From Christensenellaceae bacterium (GTDB taxonomy: Bacteria > Bacillota > Clostridia > Christensenellales > CAAEEZ01): a DNA stretch of 20,990 nucleotides. The stretch covers positions 1 through 20,990 of the forward strand of contig JAHHUG010000016.1 in NCBI GenBank assembly GCA_020024085.1, written 5' to 3'. The position numbers and the translations under genes were made by a program. The notes under the pieces were generated by a model. It saw nothing but the letters and a program-made list of their open reading frames with translations, was not told where the DNA came from and ran no database searches. Shown here piece by piece: positions 1 to 6,649 of this stretch (position 1 is its first letter; the number at the start of each line of letters is the position of its first letter).

Positions 1-29
1 AAAGGACCTAAAAATTTAGGTCCTTTTTT
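1..29 (+). terminator. Intrinsic terminator at left edge
   Basis: A GC-containing stem pairs AAAGGACCTA (1-10) with TAGGTCCTTT (17-26), closing a small A/T loop, and a run of T ends at 29. It ends a plus-strand gene that lies left of the window. Because the stem is flanked by A on its left side it may also stop the minus-strand operon that ends at 145, but the bases needed to see a minus-strand U-run lie outside the window. Confidence 0.8.
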
Positions 30-144
30 AATACAATTTTTTAATTTTTATTATACAATTAAGTATTTTTAATAATAGTGCAAAATTTATATTTATTTTA
101 CAAACTTGCAATATTTATAATACTTTTGAAATAAATAGGCTATT

Positions 145-1068
145 TTAATACAATTCCTCTCTTGGTTTAATAATTGTATTACGGTCAACATAATATCTCT
201 TTTTATTTACATTATAATAACATACAAGTTCAATTATTCTAAGTAGTACCATTTCCGAAACAATGATTATAGGAACCATTATAAAGAATGTTGTTGCACC
301 TAATAATACGATACCTGCAATTACAAATAAATATAAAATAAACGAACACAAGAAACCATACTTAAACCAAGATTTACATTTAACAATACTATCCTTAAAG
401 GCAACAAGTACTTTCTTTTTTTCATTTACAATAATTGGTACCCAACCAAGCAAAAGAGAATATTTAATTGATAGCAATATTAGTAATAAAAGTAGTGCAA
501 CGCTAAATGATACAATACCCCAATTAACTACCGTACTCATTATTAATTGATATGTCATTATACCAAGTCCAGTATTGATAAGAGAGTTAATTATAGTTGC
601 ACAAAAAGCATATTTCAAACTAACCCATAAGTTCTCTGCAAAGCTACCAATTAAACTTTTATGAACGCTTGTATTCATATATACATCAATGCTGTCAGCA
701 ATAGGAATACTTGTCATACTTACAATTAGTCTATAAAAGAACAATACAATCCAAGTTAAAATATAAAATAACAACAACTCGCTTTCATACTCTGCCACGA
801 TACCAAGTAATGTATCATATTGCATTGTTAATATATCCATTCCTTCAGCATAATCAATGTGTCTTAAAAACATTCCCATACCGGTATCTAACACTTTATT
901 CACAATACCTGCGTCCTCAATTGCAAGGAATAATGGGTCCATAGCAGGAGTCATAATGCTTACCATAATAGCAACGGCAATAGCAGTTACTATCATAAAA
1001 AATATTAAAATTTTGAATACTAGGGAATATCTACTAGCTAGCAAATTCATTGAATGTTTTAATTCCAT
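145..1068 (-). CDS. Polytopic membrane protein, second gene of a paralogous pair
   Basis: This 307-residue protein has no function that I recognise. About six hydrophobic segments are visible (roughly residues 17-40, 97-118, 152-175, 184-206, 237-262 and 263-285), with a 50-residue polar loop after the first and a basic C-terminal tail. The motif W209-x-P211, then A223-F-x-x-S227, recurs with identical spacing in the upstream neighbour, so the two look like distant paralogues. The arrangement loosely recalls polytopic families such as DUF975 or the GPDPase membrane domain, but I cannot assign either. The start is the ATG at 1068, preceded by AAGGAG at 1082-1077. That ribosome site overlaps the last codons of the upstream gene, whose stop is only 3 bp away, so translation is probably coupled. 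Metal, substrate and catalytic motifs are not apparent. Confidence 0.8.
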   Translation of the reverse strand: MELKHSMNLLASRYSLVFKILIFFMIVTAIAVAIMVSIMTPAMDPLFLAIEDAGIVNKVLDTGMGMFLRHIDYAEGMDILTMQYDTLLGIVAEYESELLLFYILTWIVLFFYRLIVSMTSIPIADSIDVYMNTSVHKSLIGSFAENLWVSLKYAFCATIINSLINTGLGIMTYQLIMSTVVNWGIVSFSVALLLLLILLSIKYSLLLGWVPIIVNEKKKVLVAFKDSIVKCKSWFKYGFLCSFILYLFVIAGIVLLGATTFFIMVPIIIVSEMVLLRIIELVCYYNVNKKRYYVDRNTIIKPREELY

Positions 1069-1071
1069 ATA

Positions 1072-1896
1072 TTAACTCCTTATATTCTTTGACCATATCA
1101 TACTTTTTAGGTCCTCTCTTTCAATATTATTCAAGTCATAATAAACGGTATTCATTGTAACCGTTGCCCAAATATCAAAGAATGCTATAAATAACACATC
1201 GAATACAATTGCAACAACCCAATTAAAGCAACTATTCAAAATCATTAATAATACATATGGGATAACTGGTATTAATAGTGTAAATAATGTTTTCATAAAA
1301 ACAGGTGCAATTTGTTTTGAAGACATCACAAATGCTCTACCGTCCCTAAGACCTGTATGCAACATTGTTGGCAACCAAAGTAAAAGCCATGTGATTATTG
1401 CCATAAAAATTAATCCAACAACAAATATAGTTACAGTCGTTAATACCCATGCAAGTGTTACATTTTGAGATATCCTATAATAAAGGAAAATCAATGATGT
1501 TAGTAATAATAGCAACAAATGTCCTGCAATCGCAATTGATAAAATAAACTTTGCACATGGCAAAAAATTATAATCAAATTTTCTAATCACATTACGAATA
1601 TTAAAGTCTCCCATTCTCATATGACTATCAATAGTAGCATATAATAGACTCATACCTAGTGCTAAACCTATAAAGGCAAGTGGTTGAAAATATAACCATT
1701 TTGCATTTCTACTTAACACTACCAAATATACATCTACAAAGCTTTCAAACTCATATTGTGGAAAATGCATCATTAAATCGAATATGCCTTTTCCAGTCAT
1801 AGTAAATCCAGCTAAAATAGATGGCAAGCCAACTATTAAAATTAGATATAAAAATTTATTAAAAAAATATTTTATAATAGATTTTAAAGTATTCAT
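1072..1896 (-). CDS. Polytopic membrane protein, first gene of a paralogous pair
   Basis: The protein has 274 residues if translation starts at the ATG at 1896. That start has a GGGGA ribosome site just upstream and leaves a free divergent promoter. The open frame continues to 2046, but that extension would lie antisense to the Cys-rich start of the radical SAM gene and is not credible. Hydrophobic segments fall near residues 10-32, 67-89, 116-140, 148-178, 202-222 and 226-247. W174-x-P176 followed by A188-F-x-x-S192 matches the downstream gene exactly in spacing, supporting shared ancestry. The two genes form an operon with a 3-bp gap. The promoter is a good TTGATT (1955-1950), 17-nt spacer, TATAAT (1932-1927) on the minus strand. 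No function is recognised; a heteromeric membrane complex with the neighbour is a reasonable inference. Confidence 0.8.
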   Translation of the reverse strand: MNTLKSIIKYFFNKFLYLILIVGLPSILAGFTMTGKGIFDLMMHFPQYEFESFVDVYLVVLSRNAKWLYFQPLAFIGLALGMSLLYATIDSHMRMGDFNIRNVIRKFDYNFLPCAKFILSIAIAGHLLLLLLTSLIFLYYRISQNVTLAWVLTTVTIFVVGLIFMAIITWLLLWLPTMLHTGLRDGRAFVMSSKQIAPVFMKTLFTLLIPVIPYVLLMILNSCFNWVVAIVFDVLFIAFFDIWATVTMNTVYYDLNNIEREDLKSMIWSKNIRS

Positions 1897-1906
1897 GTCA
1901 ATCCCC

Positions 1907-1956
1907 GTTGATTTATTTCTAAAAATATTATAATATAATCTCATGAATAAATCAAC
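1907..1956. promoter_or_regulatory. Symmetric divergent promoter flanked by 11-bp inverted repeat
   Basis: A self-complementary core, ATTATAAT (1927-1934), supplies a -10 box on both strands. On the minus strand TTGATT at 1955-1950 sits 17 nt from TATAAT at 1932-1927, a near-ideal promoter for the membrane-protein pair. On the plus strand TTGATT at 1908-1913 lies 15 nt from TATAAT at 1929-1934, or 20 nt from a second TATAAT at 1934-1939. The two -35 boxes are part of a perfect inverted repeat, GTTGATTTATT (1907-1917) and AATAAATCAAC (1946-1956). The right arm is inside the radical SAM reading frame. The boxes are read directly from the sequence; use as promoters or as an operator is inferred. 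Confidence 0.65.
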
Positions 1957-2842
1957 TCTATTAGAAAAATTAGATAAATGTAATTTATGCCCAAATAAAT
2001 GCAATGCAAATAGAATAGCATCATTTGGAAAATGCAAAGTGGGCAAATTACCTATTGTTGCAAAGGCTTATCTACACAAATTTGAAGAACCCGTTTTAAC
2101 CGGTAAAAATGGCTCTGGAACCGTATTCTTTAGTGGTTGTACACTTTTATGTGTGTTCTGCCAAAACTACACTTTAAGTCACGATAACTACGGAAAAGAA
2201 ATTACTCCTACTAGACTAAGTGAAATATTTAGAGAACTTGAAGAAAAAGGGGCAACAAATATAAACCTTGTTACTGCTACACCACATATTTACTCTATTA
2301 TTGAAGCACTTAATATTTATAGACCAAATATACCAATAGTATACAATAGTAGTGGTTACGAAAATGTGGAAACCCTTAAACTATTAGAGGGATATATAGA
2401 TATTTATCTTCCTGATTTCAAGTATTACGACAATAGTCTAGCTTTTAATTTTTCAGGTTGCAAACATTACCTTGAAACAGTAATTCCTGCAATTTCCGAA
2501 ATGATTAGACAAGTTGGCACACCTGTTTTCGAAGATGATATCCTAAAAAAAGGAGTTATTATTAGGCATCTAGTACTACCAACACACACTAGCGATAGTA
2601 TTAAAGTAATGGATTGCATTAAGGAAAACTTTAACGACCAAGTACTTGTTAGTTTACTAGGTCAATATACACCTATTACTAAGGATAATATCTATCCAGA
2701 GTTAAACAACAAAATAACAAAACTTGAATACAAACGAGTGCTAAACTATATGCAACATATCGGTTTAACTAAAGGTTTTTATCAAGATTTGGACTCATCT
2801 AGTGAAATATATATTCCACATTTTGATTTAGAAGGTGTATAA
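1943..2842 (+). CDS. Radical SAM protein, PflX-like (COG1313-type)
   Basis: This 299-residue protein belongs to the radical SAM superfamily, related to pyruvate formate-lyase activating enzymes. C66-x3-C70-x2-C73, in the context SGCTLLCVFCQNY, is the canonical site for the SAM-binding [4Fe-4S] cluster. An N-terminal Cys group (C13, C16, C20, C31) resembles the conserved Cys cluster at the start of COG1313 proteins and probably binds a second metal or cluster. The GSGTVFFSGC stretch before the motif is typical of that group. The family's substrate is not established, and no glycyl-radical enzyme is visible nearby. The ATG at 1943 is the only possible start, as an in-frame stop lies 12 nt upstream. 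It has no Shine-Dalgarno, and a TATAAT ends 3-8 nt before it, so the mRNA is probably leaderless. The gene runs convergent with the acidic protein gene. Confidence 0.88.
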   Translation: MNKSTLLEKLDKCNLCPNKCNANRIASFGKCKVGKLPIVAKAYLHKFEEPVLTGKNGSGTVFFSGCTLLCVFCQNYTLSHDNYGKEITPTRLSEIFRELEEKGATNINLVTATPHIYSIIEALNIYRPNIPIVYNSSGYENVETLKLLEGYIDIYLPDFKYYDNSLAFNFSGCKHYLETVIPAISEMIRQVGTPVFEDDILKKGVIIRHLVLPTHTSDSIKVMDCIKENFNDQVLVSLLGQYTPITKDNIYPELNNKITKLEYKRVLNYMQHIGLTKGFYQDLDSSSEIYIPHFDLEGV

Positions 2843-2876
2843 AAAATATAAACAAACAACTGCAAAAATTTAAAAT

Positions 2877-2906
2877 AAAAAAGGGACTATCGAATAGTCC
2901 CTTTTA
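2877..2906. terminator. Bidirectional intrinsic terminator
   Basis: A perfect stem GGGACTAT / ATAGTCCC (2883-2890 and 2894-2901) with a 3-nt CGA loop is flanked by A-run on the left and T-run on the right, so it works in both directions. It serves the convergent radical SAM gene (plus) and the acidic DUF2188 protein gene (minus). Confidence 0.9.
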
Positions 2907-2916
2907 CTTTTACAAA

Positions 2917-3996
2917 TTATATTTTTTGGAATTTTCCGTCCATCTTTTGTACTAAATAAGGGATTCCTGCTTTTTCAGCAAGTACCTTTAACTCCTTAAG
3001 AGCCTCCTCTTTAGTAACAAATTTCTTAGTAGCACGAGTATTTGTACTCTTTTTAATTACCCAAAGTCTATCATTTTTATCATATGTTAAAACATACATT
3101 TCTTTAGGTTGTTTTTTTGCATTTTTTGTATCAGCTTTTTCATCGTCTTTTACTACACGAGTAGCCTTTCTTCTAGGTTTTTTCTCTGCAACTGGCTCCT
3201 TAGCTGGTTCTACTTCAACTTTTACCTCTTCTACCTTCTCTTCTTTAACTTTCTTATCTTTATCATCAGTCAATTTAATTGGTGTAAAGAAATCTTGTTG
3301 ATTTACCTTTCTATTTCTAGCAACAGGAGTATCTTTTTTGATAGGTTCAAGCTTTCTCACTACTGGTTGATACACATTTTCATTAGCTTTAAGTTCATGA
3401 ACAACTGGTTCTAAAACCTTTTCTGGCTCTTCAACTTCAGTAACAGAATCTTCAATTATCAAATCATCTAATTCAGCATCTGTAATATCTTCATTAATTT
3501 CTTCAACAAGCTTAATTTCTTCAGCAGGTTCTGAAACTACTTCAACTTCTTCAGTATTAGTATTGTTTAATAATTCATTATACGCATTATCAATAGCTTC
3601 ATCATTTGATACAGCTAAATCAGCATTAGCATTTACCTCTTCAACTTGAACATCTTCAGCTTGAGTTTCTTCAACTTGAACTTCTTCAACTGGTTCAATA
3701 GTATCAACAACAGGTTCAGCCTCTTCTTTAACTTCTACTTCATTAGTTTCATCTACAATATTCTCTTGAACTGGCTCTTCAGCTTTGTCTGCAACATTCT
3801 CTTGTACAGGCTCTTCAGGTTTGTCTGCAACATTCTCTTGTACAGGCTCTTCAGGTTTGTCTGCAACCTTTTTAGCTTCCTTTTCTTTTTTCAAATCAAT
3901 AGAAACCTTGATAATGCCAATAATCAAGCCAACAAGAATAATAAAAAGTACGGCCATTACTACAACAAATGCTATACTCATTCCACCAACAGTCAT
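2917..3996 (-). CDS. Membrane-anchored acidic protein with C-terminal DUF2188-like domain
   Basis: The protein has 359 residues from the chosen start. One N-terminal membrane segment (residues 7-33) is followed directly by a Lys-rich patch, so by the positive-inside rule the rest should be cytoplasmic. A long Glu/Val/Pro-rich acidic linker follows, opening with three 12-residue repeats (residues 44-79). A basic stretch comes next (about 220-295, including KKPRRKATR). A compact domain closes the protein (300-359). Its pattern, an aromatic/hydrophobic strand with WVIKK, then RATKKF, a helix rich in EEALKEL, and a final strand ending MDGKFQKI, resembles DUF2188. The ATG at 3996 is preferred to the in-frame one at 4008, because GAGGTG at 4007-4002 sits 5 nt ahead of it. 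The layout is reminiscent of ZipA or FtsY (anchor, charged linker, cytosolic domain), but no sequence link to either is visible. Confidence 0.82.
   Translation of the reverse strand: MTVGGMSIAFVVVMAVLFIILVGLIIGIIKVSIDLKKEKEAKKVADKPEEPVQENVADKPEEPVQENVADKAEEPVQENIVDETNEVEVKEEAEPVVDTIEPVEEVQVEETQAEDVQVEEVNANADLAVSNDEAIDNAYNELLNNTNTEEVEVVSEPAEEIKLVEEINEDITDAELDDLIIEDSVTEVEEPEKVLEPVVHELKANENVYQPVVRKLEPIKKDTPVARNRKVNQQDFFTPIKLTDDKDKKVKEEKVEEVKVEVEPAKEPVAEKKPRRKATRVVKDDEKADTKNAKKQPKEMYVLTYDKNDRLWVIKKSTNTRATKKFVTKEEALKELKVLAEKAGIPYLVQKMDGKFQKI
3760..3867 (-). repeat. Three in-frame 36-bp tandem repeats
   Basis: Three consecutive 36-nt units encode the 12-residue repeat VADKPEEPVQEN; the third has A for P. 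The first two are essentially identical at the DNA level and the third has diverged. Since 36 is a multiple of three, gain or loss of a unit would change linker length without a frameshift. Near-identity implies recent duplication. Confidence 0.92.
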
Positions 3997-4032
3997 TTCA
4001 CACCTCATAATTAAGTTAAATTCTTATATAAT

Positions 4033-4085
4033 ATAATAACACTTTAGATAATTTTTGACAATAGAAAAATTATTATTATTATAAT
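4033..4085. promoter_or_regulatory. Back-to-back promoters with overlapping -35 boxes
   Basis: On the plus strand TTGACA (4055-4060) is followed by TATTAT (4077-4082, 16-nt spacer) or TATAAT (4080-4085, 19-nt spacer), pointing to uraA. On the minus strand TTGTCA (4061-4056) is 17 nt from TATTAT (4038-4033), pointing to the acidic protein gene. The two -35 boxes share five bases, so the two polymerases would compete. Boxes are seen; activity is inferred. Confidence 0.6.
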
Positions 4086-4089
4086 ATAA

Positions 4090-4229
4090 ATATGTTCACA
4101 CTAAAATTATTGATAAAAAATCATTAAATATGCAAATTAAACCTAATATTAGTTGCAGAAAATTTTTTAAAATGCAATAATAATAAGGGTTTCATTTTAA
4201 GCCCCAAACAAAAGTTTATGGAGGAACAA
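4090..4229 (+). promoter_or_regulatory. Putative 140-nt structured leader of uraA
   Basis: If transcription starts near 4090 from the promoter above, uraA has a leader of about 140 nt. Two small hairpins can be drawn: TTGCA (4153-4157) with TGCAA (4173-4177), and GGGTTT (4187-4192) with AAGCCC (4199-4204) around a CATTTT loop. The second lies 15 nt before the GGAGG ribosome site. I see no match to the PyrR-binding loop, purine or preQ1 riboswitch consensus, and no U-run attenuator. It may act on ribosome access or be neutral. Confidence 0.3.
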
Positions 4230-5771
4230 ATGAAAACTAAATCTAATAAAAGATTTTTAGGTTACGAACCAAAAGATTTCGTACTAGCATTCCAACACGT
4301 ATTTGCTATGCTAGGTGCAACTGTTCTAGTACCAATGCTTGCCAACATGAGTATATCTATTGCTCTACTATCGGCTGGTATAGGTACTATTATTTTTCAC
4401 TTTATTACAAAAAGAAAAGTACCAGTATTTTTAGGCTCAAGTTTCGCATTTTTAGGTGCTCTTATTGTTCAAATGGGCGACAAAGGTGCAATAGGCTCTT
4501 CAACATGGAATTTTGCTATGGCAGAACTTAGCATTGCTGTTATCTGCACAGGTCTTGTTTACGTACTATTATCTTTACTTGTAAAGGCAATCGGTACAAA
4601 CTTTATCAAAAAGCTATTCCCACCAGTTGTAGTAGGTCCAGTAATTATCGTTATTGGTATGTGCCTTGCTCCAGTTGCCATTAAAAACTTTGATGCAGTA
4701 AACATTATTGGTGCATCAGCAACAAATTTACAAATAGCAGGCTATATTGTTAGTGGTCTTATGACAACAATTACAATTATACTTGTATCAGTTTTTGCAA
4801 AAGGATTTTTCAAAATAGTTCCCGTACTTAGTGGTATTTTAGTTGGTTACATCACAGCTTGTTGTTTCCAAATTGTTGACTTTACTACAATTACAAACAA
4901 CGAATGGATACTTTTCCAACCTGATGTATTTATGAAGTCATTTGGTTGGTATGGCGAAATACCTAACATTTGGACTCCTCATCTTGGACATGTAATACTT
5001 ATGTTTGTACCAATCGCATTTGTTACATTTATGGAACATTTAGGCGATATCAACGCAAGCTCAGTAGTTTGTGAAAAAGACTTTATTAAGGACCCAGGTG
5101 TTCATAGAACATTGCTTGGTGATGGTCTTGCAACTGTTGCAGCTGGTTTTATTGGTGGTCCTTGTAACACAACATACGGCGAAAACACAGCAGTATTATC
5201 TATTACAAACAACTACAACCCAAGAGTATTACTTCTTGCTGGTATATTCTCTGTACTATTAGGTATATTTACAAAGGTTGGCTCAATTCTTGGTTCTATC
5301 CCTGCCCCAGTAATTGGTGGTGCTTCACTTGTACTATATGGTATGATTGCTGCAAACGGACTAAAGACTATGGTTGAGGCAAGAGTTGACTTCAGCGACT
5401 CAAAGAACATGATTATCTGCTCTATTATCCTTGTTGTTGGTATCGGTATGAGTGCTGCTGGTTATACACTAAATATCGGAATTCTTCAATTCTCTGCACT
5501 TGCTGTTGCTACATTCGTTGGTATTTTCCTAAATGCTTTATTTATGTTAAGAAAAGACAAACAACCTTCAGGTTTAACTGCAACATATTCTGGTTCTATG
5601 GACCCAAGCGAAGCTATTGAGCAAATGCAAGCAGAAAAAGCAATGCTTGAACTTCAAAAAGAAATCGAGGAAGATGAGAAAAACGATAAAATCAAGCCTT
5701 CACTTGTAGAAACAACTTTAGTGGAAAAAAATGAAGAAATAGAAAAAAATACTGAAGAAAATAATAAATAA
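4230..5771 (+). CDS. uraA: Uracil permease (NCS2/UraA family)
   Basis: UraA imports uracil across the cytoplasmic membrane by proton symport; the family is nucleobase-ascorbate/NCS2. The protein has 513 residues from the chosen start. Signature regions include FQHVFAMLGATVLVP near the N-terminus, LGSSFAFLGAL, the AFVTFMEHLGD segment with E269 and the NTTYGENTAVL segment with E318. These two glutamates match the uracil-contacting ones in E. coli UraA. Multiple hydrophobic helices run to about residue 438. Beyond that, a 73-residue charged tail (441-513, very Glu-rich, ending NTEENNK) exceeds the roughly 430-residue family norm. The ATG at 4230 is chosen over the in-frame ATG at 4218 because GGAGG (4220-4224) overlaps the latter and sits 5 nt from the former. 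Paired with upp downstream for uracil salvage. Confidence 0.95.
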   Translation: MKTKSNKRFLGYEPKDFVLAFQHVFAMLGATVLVPMLANMSISIALLSAGIGTIIFHFITKRKVPVFLGSSFAFLGALIVQMGDKGAIGSSTWNFAMAELSIAVICTGLVYVLLSLLVKAIGTNFIKKLFPPVVVGPVIIVIGMCLAPVAIKNFDAVNIIGASATNLQIAGYIVSGLMTTITIILVSVFAKGFFKIVPVLSGILVGYITACCFQIVDFTTITNNEWILFQPDVFMKSFGWYGEIPNIWTPHLGHVILMFVPIAFVTFMEHLGDINASSVVCEKDFIKDPGVHRTLLGDGLATVAAGFIGGPCNTTYGENTAVLSITNNYNPRVLLLAGIFSVLLGIFTKVGSILGSIPAPVIGGASLVLYGMIAANGLKTMVEARVDFSDSKNMIICSIILVVGIGMSAAGYTLNIGILQFSALAVATFVGIFLNALFMLRKDKQPSGLTATYSGSMDPSEAIEQMQAEKAMLELQKEIEEDEKNDKIKPSLVETTLVEKNEEIEKNTEENNK

Positions 5772-5783
5772 ATAAAAAAATAA

Positions 5784-5814
5784 GAGGAAATTCAATATTA
5801 TTATTGATTTCCTC
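5784..5814 (+). terminator. Hairpin between uraA and upp, weak terminator or processing site
   Basis: GAGGAAA (5784-5790) and TCAAT pair with ATTGA and TTTCCTC (5808-5814) to make a long stem around a short AT loop, with one bulged T. It is followed by CCTAATTTTATT rather than a clean U-run, so termination would be incomplete. It may reduce upp expression relative to uraA or protect the uraA 3' end. A separate upp promoter (TTGATT at 5804, TATAAA at 5825, 15-nt spacer) is possible but weak. Confidence 0.5.
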
Positions 5815-5860
5815 CTAATTTTATTATAAACTATTAGTTAGAAAATCAATGAGGTGTATT

Positions 5861-6490
5861 ATGAATAAAAATGTAAAAATATTTGACCACCCTCTAATCA
5901 CACATAAGATATCTATTTTAAGAGATGAAAATACTTGTCAAAAAGAATTTAGAGAGTTAGTTGAAGAGATAGCAATGCTAATGGGTTACGAGGCACTTAG
6001 AGGTCTAAAAACTAAAAATGTTGAAATTAAAACTCCCGTTGCAACAACTATTAAACCTGTAATTGCCGATAAAATAACTATCGTTCCTATACTTCGTGCA
6101 GGTCTTGGTATGGTTAATGGTATTCAAGCATTAATGCCAACAGCTAAAGTAGGTCATATCGGTATGTATCGTGATGAAGAAACTCTTGAACCAAAGGAGT
6201 ATTACTGTAAATTACCAACCGATATTACAAAAACAGAAGTTTTCCTACTTGACCCAATGCTAGCTACTGGTGGTAGTGCAAGTGCTGCTATTCAATACTT
6301 AAAAAATCTTGGTTGTAAAAAAATTAGTTTAATGAGTATTGTTGGTGCTCCACAAGGTATTGATAAAGTAAGCAGTGACCACCCAGATGTAATGGTTTAT
6401 GTTGGCTGTTGTGATGAAAAATTAAATGATAACGGATACATCGTTCCAGGTCTTGGTGATGCCGGAGATAGATTATTTGGTACTAAATAA
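5861..6490 (+). CDS. upp: Uracil phosphoribosyltransferase
   Basis: This cytoplasmic enzyme makes UMP from uracil and PRPP. From the ATG at 5861 the protein has 209 residues, the usual length for bacterial Upp. The PRPP loop is D131-PMLATGGS, RAGLGM lies at 79-84, and the C-terminus carries the uracil-binding GYIVPGLGDAGDR stretch followed by FGTK. All key motifs are intact. An in-frame ATG at 5849 is less likely as a start: GAGGTG (5850-5855) forms the ribosome site for 5861 and overlaps the upstream ATG. It lies 89 bp after uraA in the same direction and uses the uracil that UraA brings in. A clear terminator follows. Confidence 0.96.
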   Translation: MNKNVKIFDHPLITHKISILRDENTCQKEFRELVEEIAMLMGYEALRGLKTKNVEIKTPVATTIKPVIADKITIVPILRAGLGMVNGIQALMPTAKVGHIGMYRDEETLEPKEYYCKLPTDITKTEVFLLDPMLATGGSASAAIQYLKNLGCKKISLMSIVGAPQGIDKVSSDHPDVMVYVGCCDEKLNDNGYIVPGLGDAGDRLFGTK

Positions 6491-6506
6491 TTATTTATAT
6501 TAATAT

Positions 6507-6535
6507 AAAGTGTCTATAATGTAGACACTTTTTTT
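6507..6535 (+). terminator. Intrinsic terminator after upp
   Basis: A 10-bp perfect stem, AAAGTGTCTA (6507-6516) with TAGACACTTT (6522-6531), encloses a TAATG loop and runs into seven T (6529-6535). It ends the uracil salvage unit and isolates it from the aspartyl-tRNA synthetase gene. Confidence 0.93.
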
Positions 6536-6594
6536 ATACACTGCTACACCTACCCAAAAATACTTATATTATATAATATATATTTTTGTATTCA

Positions 6595-6623
6595 TTGACT
6601 TATAAAAGGTAATTTGCTATACT
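6595..6623 (+). promoter_or_regulatory. Extended -10 promoter of aspS
   Basis: TTGACT (6595-6600), a 17-nt spacer and TATACT (6618-6623) with TG one base before the -10 make a strong housekeeping-type promoter. Transcription would start near 6630, about 20 nt before the ATG, leaving room for only the AGGAGA ribosome site (6637-6642) and no T-box leader. Confidence 0.82.
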
Positions 6624-6649
6624 ATTAAGGTATATAAGGAGATATCAAA

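Noticed and set aside
1897..2046. N-terminal extension of the 1072-1896 membrane protein
   Set aside because: It lies antisense to the Cys-rich start of the radical SAM gene and would run through the promoter; the ATG at 1896 has a GGGGA ribosome site and gives a natural first membrane helix.
3760..3892. 36-bp direct repeats resembling CRISPR repeats
   Set aside because: The units are contiguous with no spacers, lie in frame inside a coding sequence and encode a 12-residue peptide repeat.
3109..4036. Plus-strand ORFs opposite the acidic protein gene
   Set aside because: They are low-complexity Phe/Ser/Asn translations of the complement of Glu/Lys-rich codons and have no ribosome site.
4187..4224. 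preQ1-type riboswitch before uraA
   Set aside because: A GGG/CCC hairpin with an A-rich tail is present, but the conserved loop and tail residues of the class are missing and the gene function does not fit.
5071..5410. Alternative-frame ORFs within uraA
   Set aside because: They overlap a well-conserved permease frame and lack initiation signals.
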